A stretch of DNA of 64,000 bases from Saprospiraceae bacterium (GCA_020629035.1 JAHDEC010000005.1:1-64000); one strand, 5' to 3'; positions 34,101 through 41,067 are shown, counted from the stretch's first letter. Numbers and translations: made by a program. Notes: a model not told the origin generated them from the letters alone.

Positions 34101-36793
34101 GTGGAAATACAGCTATCTACAGTCAAACAATGACACCGGTGGATGAAGAAAATCCAACAATCACAGGCGTAGGACCAGATGGCAATTATGAATGTGGTGA
34201 TAGTCCAATGTTTTCAAATCCTGCAGCTGATGATGATTGTAATTTAGTTTTGTTTGATTCTAATGATGTTGTTACTGGAACAAACTGTGCTGGTGATATT
34301 ATTACTAGAACCTGGACTGCGACGGATGGTTGTGGTAATACAACTACAGCTTCACAAACAATGACACCTCAGGATAATATTGATCCAGTATTTGATTGTG
34401 TAGCTTCTGGAACTTGTCCAGAAGATGAAACATTAGCTTGTAATGCAACTCCAGAAGATGTAAGTCTTACTGCTAGTGATAATTGTTCTGATGCTCCAGT
34501 GACTGTAGTTGAAAATATAACTACAGAAGGATGTACTCAAACCATTACAAGAACTTATACAGCAACAGATGCTTGTGGTAACACCGCTTCAATTAGTTAT
34601 ACAATTACTGTTAAAAATGATAATATAGCTCCAGTATGGGAAACTAGTATTGATCCAGTAATTTACATTGATTGTAATGATGGCGGAATCCCAACATGTG
34701 AAGAAACCACACCTGATTATTTCGATAATTGTGAGGAATGTCCAGTAGAAGTATTTTGTATGGACGAGTCAGTTTCAGGTGGGTGCATTGATGATATCAT
34801 TAGAAAGTACTGGTTAGAAGATGCATGTGGTAATGTTTCTGATACTATTGAACAAATCATCAAAATCGTTGATGAAGATGCGCCATTCTTCACAGATTTC
34901 CCTTCAGGTGGGATGTATGAATGTTCTGATAATACTTCTATACCTAGTGTAGAGGATATGGAGTCAATGATTACATATGATGATAACTGTTCCACAGTGA
35001 CACTTGTTTACGAAGGAGAGACGGTAGAACCGGGACAATGTGAAGATGCTGAAATTATTACCAGATGCTGGTCATTAATTGATGCTTGTGGGAATGAAAG
35101 TGATGAAATGTGTGTAGTGATTACTACCGAGGATACTACTGATCCAATATTTGACTGTGTTGCCAATGGCAATTGCCCAGATGATTTAACGATAGATTGT
35201 GCAGATGATGTGCCTGGTCCTATGGATTTGACAGCAACTGACAATTGTGATAATGATGTGATGGTAACCCTTGAAACAAACGAATCAAGTACGGATTGTC
35301 CTAAGACTATCACATACACATATACAGCAACAGATAATTGTGGAAATGTTTCTACATATCAGTATGCAATAAATGTTAATGATAACATTGCTCCAGTAAT
35401 TACACTTACAGGAATGGCTGAAATGACAATTGAATGTGATGATACAGTACCTGCAGAAGGAGCAACTGTAACTGATAATTGTGATACAGATGTGATGATC
35501 GATGTGATGGAAGTGACTAATTATCCTGACCAAAATTGCTTATCATGCTACACGATTACACGAACATATACAGCAGTAGACGAATGTGGAAATGCGGCAA
35601 CACCTGTTGTACAGACTATTACAGTTGATGATAATACTGCTCCAGTGTTTGTTGGTCCTTTACCTGAAAATATGGTTTTATCATGTGATGAATCTTTACC
35701 TGAAGTTCCAGATGTAGAAGCTACAGATAACTGCGATGATAATGTTACGGTGAGCTATACTGAAGAAACAGTGGGTGATGATATTCCTGACGGTGCTGTA
35801 GAATTCTGTTCATTAGAGCAACCAGATAACGCAGCAGAAACTGTTTGTTACGGAGATGGAGCACCTGCTTGGTCTATGTATCTTCCAAGTTTTGTTTATG
35901 GTGGATATAACTATTACACATTAGTTGACGGATCATACACTGTATTTGCAGATGGTACATCGCAAATCACAGCTACTTTACAAAGTGTAGATAATCCTGC
36001 TGGAGAATGGTTATTAGAACTAGATCTTAGTGTAGGATATAACTGGACTGATTGGTCTGCTTTAGGTGGCTCTTACAAAGATGATTGTGGAGTGGTAAAT
36101 AGTTCTAACAATTATAATGAAGATTGGATTTACTATGCCATTGAAAACACAAGTACTTTGACTGGTTTAGGTGATTTTGCTGGTTCACTACTGAGCATAA
36201 CACATGCACCAGCTAGTTATTACTATGGATATCAAGTAGGCATTGGAGCAAACAATGTAAACTCTAACTTTGGTAGTGGTGGATGGTTCTTCTATGAAGG
36301 GAGTTTTGTAGAGAACTCTACTAATACTGACATAGAAGTTGAGTCTGACTTAGGTGATTTTGCTTTCGAACATGATTGCTGCCCTAATTACAAAGTTGTT
36401 AGAACATGGTGTGCAACTGATTGTAAAGGAAATGAAGTTTGTCACGAACAATGCATAGAGTATGAAGGTTTTGAAGATCCAACTGGTGAAAGCAAGCCTG
36501 ATAATACTGGTAATAGTATTTATACTGGACCTACTGTTATCGATTACAAGCTATTCCCGAATCCATCAAATGGTATAGTGAATCTTGAAATCAGTACAAG
36601 CATTGATCCTACAATAACAGTAGAAGTGTTCGATGTAACAGGTGGATCCGTTTATAGAAAAACAATAAACAGAGAACAAATGGATGTTATTTTACCAATT
36701 GATTTGCAAACATTCAAGAGTGGAATATACTATGTACGATTAAAATCTGCTAGCAGTAACGTTCAAATGGAACAAATAATGATTGCTAAATAA
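25124..36793 (+). CDS. Giant secreted Cys-rich repeat protein with HYR-like modules and T9SS type A sorting tail
   Basis: A 3889-residue surface or secreted protein, probably an adhesin or matrix fibre. Order: signal peptide 1-24; an unrecognised domain about 88-250; divergent HYR/Ig-like modules about 270-776, each ending in a TWTATDxCGN-type block; 30 tandem 77-residue units (777-3086); further HYR-like modules about 3087-3550; a second copy of the unrecognised domain about 3560-3735; and a T9SS tail from residue 3807 (KLFPNPSNGIVNLEI, then SGIYYVRL, ending MIAK). Each 77-residue unit has four cysteines and many Asp residues, suggesting disulfides and Ca binding. The ORF is open throughout with no frameshift. 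A strong terminator follows. HYR-like and T9SS assignments rest on motif recognition; the biological role is inferred. Confidence 0.88.
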   Translation: MIKRLHSFILFFCTFLALSNIAFGQIPTVIEPLPPVYVECEEDIPMSPEVSVDPNCDITQLINMMCLNTGYPTSLCDADSAPDEDGTNTWSMWLPQLSDAGYVPSEYWVFDAAGSSLEFYDGGFAHLTGTIENVDDPSYGFILDMWFKDGRNWTDWSANGGGFNDQLGVASANGWFQDWDYYILMEVVSQLRGINALAGNNLLLSHKPGDFSLGFQSGLGANNKNLGEGFGGWFNFAGHIDGQFINGNGDLATNTSCTPGPEEECPNCTDITCFWEFVDECGNYGCVTQVVVVQDETAPTFDNCPANETVDCDEMSTSVPDVTATDNCDMGSVTVEYLGEILVSDMNCAKVYEREWKATDCKGHMTSCVQTISTQDTNGPSFTNVPEDVTIECDESLPTDLAEGEDGCTDVTASYDDVTTPGNCPHEYVITRTHTLEDECGNEISDVQIITVQDSEGPVFDAYDPEITFNCNDIGTLTDLTATDNCGTVTIVCTTDEVSGGCAGSYLRECVAVDECGNETTATQVVNIVDDEPPVTNNPDDFTIECDDDVPTAPDVTATDNCDDDVTPTLVVDTEVVDDCTTIITWTWTAIDHCDNESTETTTVTITDTTPPVWGPYDPVINVSCDDNVDDCDGNHPDVTDNCDDNVEIFCSTEVVSGGCIDNLIRKYWAVDDCGNYSDTIEVIINVMDDEAPSFTNFPDDMNIECDQTAPTTQEIEDMITYTDNCTTVTLVFEGETTTPGTCENSYTVERCWSLIDACGNESEIMCHYVNVGDNTDPVINGVGPDGTYACGENPVFSEPSADDNCNLVSFDFVETVTGTNCAGDVITRTWTATDACGNTATASQTMSATDDVDPTITGVGPDGTYTCGGTPVFSEPTADDNCNLVSFENSDVVTDTNCAGDVITRTWTATDNCGNTTTVSQTMTPTDDIDPTIIGVGSDGTYECGSDPVFSEPIAGDNCNLVSFENSDVVTDTNCAGDVITRTWTATDNCGNTTTVSQTMTPVDDVDPSITGVGQDGTYNCGDNPVFSTPDASDNCNLVSFENSDVVTDTNCAGDVITRTWTATDNCGNTTTVSQTMTPVDNVDPTITGVGPDGTFECGDNPMFSEPEGSDDCNLVSFDSSSIVSGSNCAGEIITRTWTATDNCGNTTTASQTMTPVDNTDPTITGVGQDGTYECGDDPVFSTPDASDNCNLVSFDSQDVVTDTNCAGDIITRTWTATDNCGNTTTASQTMTPVDNVDPSITGVGADGTYECGDDPVFSTPDASDNCNLVSFDSQDVVTDTNCAGDVITRTWTATDNCGNTTTASQTMTPVDDVDPSITGVGQDGTYDCGDTPEFSTPDASDNCNLVSFDSQDVVTDTNCAGDVITRTWTATDNCGNTTTASQTMTPVDDVDPTITGVGQDGTYDCGDNPVFSEPSADDNCNLVSFDSQDVVTDTNCAGDVITRTWTATDNCGNTTTASQTMTPVDDVNPIITGVGPDGTYECGANAVFSEPDASDNCNLVSFDFDDEVVGSNCAGDIITRTWTATDNCGNTTTASQTMTPNDDTDPTITGVGADGTYECGDDPVFSTPDANDNCNLVSFDFVEEVTGSNCAGDIITRTWTAIDNCQNTTTASQTMTPVDDVDPSITGVGADGTYECGDDPVFSTPDASDNCNLVSFDSQDVVTDTNCAGDVITRTWTATDNCGNTTTASQTMTPVDDVDPSITGVGQDGTYDCGDDPVFSAPDASDNCNLVSFDSQDVVTDTNCAGDVITRTWTATDNCGNTTTASQTMTPVDDVDPTITGVGQDGTYDCGDNPVFSEPSADDNCNLVSFDSQDVVTDTNCAGDVITRTWTATDNCGNTTTASQTMTPVDDVNPVITGVGPDGTYECGANAVFSEPDASDNCNLVSFDFDDEVVGSNCAGDIITRTWTATDNCGNTTTASQTMTPNDDTDPTITGVGADGTYECGDDPVFSTPDANDNCNLVSFDFVEEVTGSNCAGDIITRTWTAIDNCQNTTTASQTMTPVDDVDPSITGVGADSTYECGDDPVFSSPDASDNCNLVSFDSQDVVTDTNCAGDVITRTWTATDNCGNTTTASQTMTPVDDVDPSITGVGQDGTYDCGDDPVFSAPDASDNCNLVSFDSQDVVTDTNCAGDVITRTWTATDNCGNTTTASQTMTPVDDVDPTITGVGQDGTYDCGDNPVFSEPSADDNCNLVSFDSQDVVTDTNCAGDVITRTWTATDNCGNTTTASQTMTPVDDVNPVITGVGPDGTYECGANAVFSEPDASDNCNLVSFDFDDEVVGSNCAGDIITRTWTATDNCGNTTTASQTMTPNDDTDPTITGVGADGTYECGDDPVFSTPDANDNCNLVSFDFVEEVTGSNCAGDIITRTWTAIDNCQNTTTASQTMTPVDDVDPSITGVGADSTYECGDDPVFSSPDASDNCNLVSFDSQDVVTDTNCAGDVITRTWTATDNCGNTTTASQTMTPVDDVDPSITGVGQDGTYDCGDDPVFSAPDASDNCNLVSFDSQDVVTDTNCAGDVITRTWTATDNCGNTTTASQTMTPVDDVDPTITGVGQDGTYDCGDNPVFSEPSADDNCNLVSFDSQDVVTDTNCAGDVITRTWTATDNCGNTTTASQTMTPVDDVNPVITGVGPDGTYECGANAVFSEPDASDNCNLVSFDFDDEVVGSNCAGDIITRTWTATDNCGNTTTASQTMTPNDDTDPTITGVGADGTYECGDDPVFSTPDANDNCNLVSFDFVEEVTGSNCAGDIITRTWTAIDNCQNTTTASQTMTPVDDVDPSITGVGADGTYECGDDPVFSIPDASDNCNLVSFDVNDEVTGTTCAGDVITRTWTATDNCGNTTTASQTMEATDSIDPVISDVGPDGTYQCGDTPSFSDPTASDNCNLISFSSTDLVTGTNCAGDIITRSWTAVDACGNSVSAIQTMTPVDEIDPVITGTTQDGTYQCGETAVFDDPSASDNCNLVSFEFEDTVSGTSCAGDIITRTWTATDGCGNTAIYSQTMTPVDEENPTITGVGPDGNYECGDSPMFSNPAADDDCNLVLFDSNDVVTGTNCAGDIITRTWTATDGCGNTTTASQTMTPQDNIDPVFDCVASGTCPEDETLACNATPEDVSLTASDNCSDAPVTVVENITTEGCTQTITRTYTATDACGNTASISYTITVKNDNIAPVWETSIDPVIYIDCNDGGIPTCEETTPDYFDNCEECPVEVFCMDESVSGGCIDDIIRKYWLEDACGNVSDTIEQIIKIVDEDAPFFTDFPSGGMYECSDNTSIPSVEDMESMITYDDNCSTVTLVYEGETVEPGQCEDAEIITRCWSLIDACGNESDEMCVVITTEDTTDPIFDCVANGNCPDDLTIDCADDVPGPMDLTATDNCDNDVMVTLETNESSTDCPKTITYTYTATDNCGNVSTYQYAINVNDNIAPVITLTGMAEMTIECDDTVPAEGATVTDNCDTDVMIDVMEVTNYPDQNCLSCYTITRTYTAVDECGNAATPVVQTITVDDNTAPVFVGPLPENMVLSCDESLPEVPDVEATDNCDDNVTVSYTEETVGDDIPDGAVEFCSLEQPDNAAETVCYGDGAPAWSMYLPSFVYGGYNYYTLVDGSYTVFADGTSQITATLQSVDNPAGEWLLELDLSVGYNWTDWSALGGSYKDDCGVVNSSNNYNEDWIYYAIENTSTLTGLGDFAGSLLSITHAPASYYYGYQVGIGANNVNSNFGSGGWFFYEGSFVENSTNTDIEVESDLGDFAFEHDCCPNYKVVRTWCATDCKGNEVCHEQCIEYEGFEDPTGESKPDNTGNSIYTGPTVIDYKLFPNPSNGIVNLEISTSIDPTITVEVFDVTGGSVYRKTINREQMDVILPIDLQTFKSGIYYVRLKSASSNVQMEQIMIAK
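25385..25861 (+). other. N-terminal copy of an unrecognised paired domain
   Basis: Encodes about 160 residues beginning NTWSMWLPQL and containing LTGTI, the NWTDWS block with GGGF after it, DWDYYIL, LLLSHKP and GLGANNKN before a GGWF motif. The same ordered motifs recur near the C-terminus of the same protein (35864-36318). Tryptophans, glycines and the GANN motif suggest a beta-sandwich or lectin-like fold, but I cannot name a family. Confidence 0.6.
27452..34381 (+). repeat. Tandem array of 30 units of 231 bp (77 residues each)
   Basis: The array is exactly 6930 bp, that is 30 x 231, with no indel in any unit. Each unit runs from (D/N)P through ITGVG, DGTYECG, SDNCNLVSF, NCAGD and ITRTWTATDNCGN to SQTMTP. 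The first few (units 1-5) and last four (27-30) units are more diverged, while units 6-26 are nearly identical, as expected for an array that expands and homogenises in its middle. Unit n starts at 27452 + 231(n-1). Long ORFs on the opposite strand here are by-products of the repeat. Confidence 0.95.
28838..33457 (+). repeat. Higher-order repeat: four copies of a five-unit, 1155-bp block
   Basis: Units 7-11, 12-16, 17-21 and 22-26 form blocks starting at 28838, 29993, 31148 and 32303. Within a block the five units differ in a fixed order: ADG-type, QDG-type, QDG/SEPSAD-type, NP(V/I)ITGVGPDG/GANAV-type, and ADG/STPDAN-type with IDNCQN. The first unit of blocks 3 and 4 is identical over its length at DNA level as far as I compared it, while third units form two alternating sequence types. 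Unit 27 starts like a fifth block and then diverges. Confidence 0.93.
35864..36318 (+). other. C-terminal copy of the unrecognised paired domain
   Basis: Encodes PAWSMYLPSF, an ITATL segment, NWTDWSALGG, EDWIYYAI, LLSITHAP, GIGANNVN and SGGWFFYEG, in the same order and spacing as the N-terminal copy at 25385. Sequence identity between the two is low to moderate, so the duplication is old. The T9SS tail follows about 160 residues later. Confidence 0.6.
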
Positions 36794-36812
36794 TCTGTAT
36801 AATAGATAAGTT

Positions 36813-36845
36813 AAAAAGGGAGCTCGTACTGAGCTCCCTTTTTTT
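36813..36845. terminator. Bidirectional intrinsic terminator between the giant gene and the DCC gene
   Basis: A GC-rich perfect 8-bp stem (36818-36825 with 36831-36838), extended by A:T pairs, has a 5-nt loop and A-run and T-run flanks. It lies 20 bp after the giant gene and 16 bp before the end of the convergent DCC gene, so it can serve both. Confidence 0.9.
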
Positions 36846-36861
36846 ATGTTTTAATGTCAAA

Positions 36862-37269
36862 CTATTCTTGATAATTAACTACACACTGGTCTGTCTTTCC
36901 AAAAATCTTATAACGATGTTTAGCTATGAAAGAATAAGCCATATCTAATACTCCATTGGGCAAAATACTTAAGAGACTCAATAAACTCCAAGGAAATTTC
37001 ATCTCTTGAATTAAGCTTAATACAGCTTTGGACTTAGTATAGCATTGTCCATCTTTTAGAACAATAATGGAGTCTAGCCCATCTTGTACTGCCTGCTTCT
37101 TAATATACTGTAATGCCTCTTTGCTAGCTAAGGGTACATACCTAATGCTTTGTGCTTTCCGTCGAGGATGGTAAAACTGAATAGATGTATTACATAATTT
37201 ACAAACACCATCAAACAAGACAATCGTTTGATACTCAATATCTCTTGATTGATTCTGAATAAGCTTCAT
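36862..37269 (-). CDS. DCC-family thiol-disulfide oxidoreductase-like protein (DUF393)
   Basis: A protein of 135 residues from the ATG at 37269. The DxxCxxC signature is D20-G-V-C23-K-L-C26, followed by the typical RYVPLAS and KSKAVLSLI blocks of the DCC (DUF393) family. These small thioredoxin-like proteins are thought to act in redox reactions, but the partner is unknown. The longer in-frame start at 37308 would overlap the upstream HerA-like gene by 38 bp; the ATG at 37269 sits 1 bp after that gene's stop and is preferred. It shares a bidirectional terminator with the giant gene. Confidence 0.88.
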   Translation of the reverse strand: MKLIQNQSRDIEYQTIVLFDGVCKLCNTSIQFYHPRRKAQSIRYVPLASKEALQYIKKQAVQDGLDSIIVLKDGQCYTKSKAVLSLIQEMKFPWSLLSLLSILPNGVLDMAYSFIAKHRYKIFGKTDQCVVNYQE

Positions 37270-37270
37270 A

Positions 37271-39745
37271 TTATCTTCTTGCAGCCACCTTATTTCCTTG
37301 GTCATCAACCCAGTAAGGATGCCAGACTAAAATAATTTCGTCCACCTTAATATCAGTTTTTCTGGGCGTTATTTCTTTTTCAATGACGCCTACTGTTATT
37401 TCTTCCCACTTAGCTCTCACCTCTCCTAAAGCCTCACTTAAATCGCGCTCTAGTAATTCTCTATCTTCTGCAAGATCCATCAGATCTGATTTACTTTCTT
37501 CTAACTTTTGTGTAGCTTTTTTTCTCATTCTACTTTTGGAAGTAGCACTACTAATGGATCGAGATCTTCCTTTAACAAAAACAGAGAAAATGGTTTCTGC
37601 CATCCCTACTACTTCACTAGTTCTTCTGCTTCTTACTTCAGCTTTTGCTTCTTCTAAATCAAATTGCTCTTTGCGTATTTTATCTTCTACTCGATCTAAC
37701 TTGTCTTCAAATTTATCTTGAATCTTATCTAATTCTTCGTCACGCAATTCTCTGGCTAACTGCTGAACCCTCATTTGGAAAGCGCTTGCTGTTTCGCCAT
37801 TTTCTTGAAAAATCTTGAGTTTAGGATGTTCATAAATGCTCGTTTTTTCATGTTGGTATAACCAATTTGCAAATTCCTTTGAAATAGTTTTTACTTCTTT
37901 TAAAGTATCCATGGAATCTGGAACTGCACTATAACTTACACTTAAGGTATCTGGATGATCAGCCGTCTCAATGAGCTTTTTCTGCCAATCTTCTATACCG
38001 ACAGAATGCTCCCAATCAATCCTACCAAAATCATCTGGACCTAAGGATAAATATGCCACATCTTTAATAATATCTACCCCTCGTTTAGCATTATAAAAAC
38101 GCACCTTTCCTATGGATAAAACTAGGGGATCATATCGTAAGGAAGGATTGCGACTTCCTAATTCCTGCTCAGCTTCAGAAGCTGACTTCCAAACCCCAAA
38201 GTAACGTTGCGCAATATTAGGATCTAAATTAGGTGCTTGGCTCTTAGTATCAACCAACATTGATGCTGCTTCGCTGGTATTATCTGGTTTACTTTCTTTT
38301 GTTGTTAATACTGGCTTCTTTCGAGCGTCCTTAGTTGCTGCCATCAATGTTTTTACCTGAGGACGTGTGAGTGGCCCGCGTAAATAAGACATAACCCAGC
38401 GTGTATGATAAACAACAGGTTCTGCTTCATGGACATTGTGATATAGAAACACTCTGGAGCCCAACGAACTTATTAATGAATCAAAATTCTTAGATATGGA
38501 TGAACCAGCTTCAGCAATGGCACCTTTTAGACCATCAACAACCCGCATTTTATCTCTTTCTGTCTGCAATTTTCCTATAAACCAGGTACCAGCATTGGAC
38601 AAACCCTTATAATCTATGTCTACTGGGTTTTGTGTGACCAATACCGCGCCAACACCAAAAGCTCTTGCTTGCTTTAAAATAGTAAGCAATGGTTTTTTAG
38701 ACGGTGGGTTTTTGGTAGGAGGAAAGTATCCAAAGATTTCATCAAAATACAATAAGCTTCTTAAGCTTGAAGTACCTGATTGGCTTCTCATCCAAGTGAT
38801 TAGGCTATTCAATAATAAAGTAACAAAAAACATCCGCTCGCTTTCCGAAAGGTGGGCTATATAAAAAATACTATGCCTAGGTTTACCCTCTTCAGTAAAA
38901 TAGATCTTTTCAATATCTAATGAATCTCCCTGTAGCCAATATCTAAATTGGGGTGATGCCACTAAGGTGTTAAAGTCCATAGCCATTTTAAACCGATCCT
39001 TTTGTGGATAAAATGTATCTACGTCGAAAACACCTAATTGCGCAAATGGAGGTTTCTGAATACCATTTATCAATTTTGCTAGATCTAAATCTTCCCCTAA
39101 TCTCCAATAATGTTCAAACAAAGTAGCGAGTAGAATTCCTTCTCTACTTCTAGCTGGGTCTTCTTTGCTTCCTATCATTCCTAATAAGGCAGCCACTGTA
39201 CCTTGTATCCTCTCTCGAAGCATTTCCGCATCATCATCAAAATGTATACTAGGTGCCGCAAAAGAACCCATGATATTGATGGGTATGCCGGAGTCTGACC
39301 CCGGCGTATATATAGTATATTCTACAGCATCTTTTAATGCTTTTATTCGCTCCTTACCTTGTCCCCAATTTCCCAAACCATTTTCCCACATTTCTGCGGT
39401 ACTCTTTGAATATTCATCGACAGTCTTTCCTTTACGATTAGCGTCATCTGGATTAATCCATTGCTTAAATGAAGTTGGATCTAAATCTTCAAATTGCAAT
39501 AGTAGATTTGTCATATCGCCTTTAGGGTCAATGATGATTGCTGGCACCTTGTCCAGAGCCGCCTCCTCAAGTAAACCTATGCACAAGCCTGTTTTACCAC
39601 TCCCTGTCATGCCTACACAAACTGCGTGCGTAGTTAGATCTCTGGAATCATAATTAATAGCTTCACCCGTTAACTGCTTCTTTGCAATATCATATTTTCC
39701 GCCCAAATAAAATGAGCCTAGTTTTTCAGGAGGACATGGTATCAT
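37271..39745 (-). CDS. HerA/FtsK-like P-loop ATPase with C-terminal coiled coil
   Basis: An 824-residue cytoplasmic ATPase of the HerA/DUF87 type. Walker A GMTGSGKT is at residues 45-52, followed by IIDPKGDMTNL, a segment shared with HerA-like DNA translocases, and a Walker B-like LLYFDEIFGYFPP near residue 335, then VLVTQNPVDIDYKGL. Residues about 640-780 are highly charged and predicted coiled coil (repeated DKIQDKFEDKLDRVEDKI-type heptads). No NurA nuclease or restriction/defence gene accompanies it; the only operon partner is the DCC protein 1 bp downstream. Related stand-alone ATPases exist in many bacteria, with no settled role. DNA pumping is an inference. Confidence 0.78.
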   Translation of the reverse strand: MIPCPPEKLGSFYLGGKYDIAKKQLTGEAINYDSRDLTTHAVCVGMTGSGKTGLCIGLLEEAALDKVPAIIIDPKGDMTNLLLQFEDLDPTSFKQWINPDDANRKGKTVDEYSKSTAEMWENGLGNWGQGKERIKALKDAVEYTIYTPGSDSGIPINIMGSFAAPSIHFDDDAEMLRERIQGTVAALLGMIGSKEDPARSREGILLATLFEHYWRLGEDLDLAKLINGIQKPPFAQLGVFDVDTFYPQKDRFKMAMDFNTLVASPQFRYWLQGDSLDIEKIYFTEEGKPRHSIFYIAHLSESERMFFVTLLLNSLITWMRSQSGTSSLRSLLYFDEIFGYFPPTKNPPSKKPLLTILKQARAFGVGAVLVTQNPVDIDYKGLSNAGTWFIGKLQTERDKMRVVDGLKGAIAEAGSSISKNFDSLISSLGSRVFLYHNVHEAEPVVYHTRWVMSYLRGPLTRPQVKTLMAATKDARKKPVLTTKESKPDNTSEAASMLVDTKSQAPNLDPNIAQRYFGVWKSASEAEQELGSRNPSLRYDPLVLSIGKVRFYNAKRGVDIIKDVAYLSLGPDDFGRIDWEHSVGIEDWQKKLIETADHPDTLSVSYSAVPDSMDTLKEVKTISKEFANWLYQHEKTSIYEHPKLKIFQENGETASAFQMRVQQLARELRDEELDKIQDKFEDKLDRVEDKIRKEQFDLEEAKAEVRSRRTSEVVGMAETIFSVFVKGRSRSISSATSKSRMRKKATQKLEESKSDLMDLAEDRELLERDLSEALGEVRAKWEEITVGVIEKEITPRKTDIKVDEIILVWHPYWVDDQGNKVAARR

Positions 39746-39882
39746 CTTGAGTAATATTTTTTTTTTTGTTGAAGTCCTTGGTGGAATTTGACCAATGAAT
39801 GCTCTAAATTAATAAATCAACATAATCTATAGACCGTACTTTATCAATAATAGAACATCTATCTTTATTCTATAATTTCACT

Positions 39883-41016
39883 ATGCCCGATAAAAATAGT
39901 ATATCGTCTTTCTTTGATTTAATTCAGCAAGCCCTTAAAGACCAAAGCCTGGTATCACTTACCGCAAGTAAACCTTGGACAAAATCAAGCCACAAAAAGT
40001 TGTCATTCAAACCTGTAATGCTAAAAGGTAGATACCATATTTCCCTAAGTTACCTTGATAATAAACAACAGTTTACTGAACCATTAAACCCTTCAACGTT
40101 TAGCGAAAAACTAGCATCGATCCTAAAACAATACAAACAAATAAACGCACAACTACTCCATAAATCTGCACAACTCCTCATCAACAAAAAAGGAGAAGGT
40201 AGCCTTCAAATAAATAATAAAAGCCAAAGGCTAACACTGGAACACAACAAAGAAAAAAAGTATGCCATTCCACCCGATGCAGGCTTTCTTTTTGACTTAG
40301 ATCTAAGCACAAAGGATGGAAAGATTAAGGATAAAGCTCAAAAAAAATATCGCCAAATCAACAAATTTATCGAGGTCATAACACCACATATCGAAGCACT
40401 TCCTGACCAAGCAAACATATATGATTTTGGATGTGGGAAAGGATATTTAAGCTTTGCCATGGATGAATATTTTAACCAACAACTCGATAAAAACTTCAAG
40501 ATTAAAGGCATTGATCTTAAAGAAGATGTTATTCGTAAAATTCAAAAAATATCCGTTGATCGACCCGGTTTAGATTTTATTTGTGGAGACATTAACAACC
40601 AACAACCAGCTTCTATCGATGCCTTGATAGCTCTTCATGCTTGCGACACAGCAACCGATGTAGCCATAGCAAAAGGTATAAAACAAAACGCTCAATTAAT
40701 CATCGTCGCCCCTTGTTGCCAAAAACAAATCCGTAAAGAAATGAAGGCTTTTGCTGCTAAGCATCCGATGCTCAAACATGGTATCCTTTTAGAAAGGCAA
40801 GCGAGTTTACTCACAGATACTATCCGAGGGCTCATCATGGAGTCAAACGGATATAAAACTAAAATCTTTGAATTTATTTCCACTGAGCATACCGCTAAAA
40901 ACATCATGATCATAGGAGAAAAAACCGCTAGAAAGCAAGACCAAGCACTTGCTATACAACAACTAAAAGAACAGTATGGCATCAAAGAACATGCTTTGGA
41001 AAAACTGCTTGCCTAA
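39883..41016 (+). CDS. Class I SAM-dependent methyltransferase (Methyltransf_32-like)
   Basis: A 377-residue protein. The SAM-binding motif I, YDFGCGKGYLSFA, begins at residue 180, and an acidic motif (KGIDLKEDVI) follows. The LHACDTATDVAI block with the APCCQKQIR motif about 20 residues later is typical of PF13679 (METTL25/RRNAD1-like) methyltransferases. The N-terminal 150 residues are lysine- and glutamine-rich and may bind nucleic acid. The target is unknown; rRNA is the commonest guess for relatives. The reading frame uses many CAA, AAC and ATC codons compared with neighbours, which may hint at transfer but is weak. The start is ATG. Confidence 0.8.
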   Translation: MPDKNSISSFFDLIQQALKDQSLVSLTASKPWTKSSHKKLSFKPVMLKGRYHISLSYLDNKQQFTEPLNPSTFSEKLASILKQYKQINAQLLHKSAQLLINKKGEGSLQINNKSQRLTLEHNKEKKYAIPPDAGFLFDLDLSTKDGKIKDKAQKKYRQINKFIEVITPHIEALPDQANIYDFGCGKGYLSFAMDEYFNQQLDKNFKIKGIDLKEDVIRKIQKISVDRPGLDFICGDINNQQPASIDALIALHACDTATDVAIAKGIKQNAQLIIVAPCCQKQIRKEMKAFAAKHPMLKHGILLERQASLLTDTIRGLIMESNGYKTKIFEFISTEHTAKNIMIIGEKTARKQDQALAIQQLKEQYGIKEHALEKLLA

Positions 41017-41067
41017 GTCTTGTCTAAGGCTTACCCAAGGTTCACTTAGGGCTTACATAACACTTAA

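Noticed and set aside
27452-34381. Tandem repeats as a CRISPR array, VNTR or mobile element
   Set aside because: The units are 231 bp, contiguous, in frame with the gene and translate to one conserved protein unit. There are no spacers or transposase.
39757-39767. T11 homopolymer before the HerA-like gene as a phase-variation tract
   Set aside because: It lies in the noncoding region close to the start, and nothing else suggests switching. Possible but unsupported.
41017-41067. Short imperfect direct repeats (aaggcttac, aaggttcac, agggcttac) between two convergent genes
   Set aside because: Only three imperfect copies of about 12 bp; too short and degenerate to call an element, and no stem with a T-run to make a terminator.
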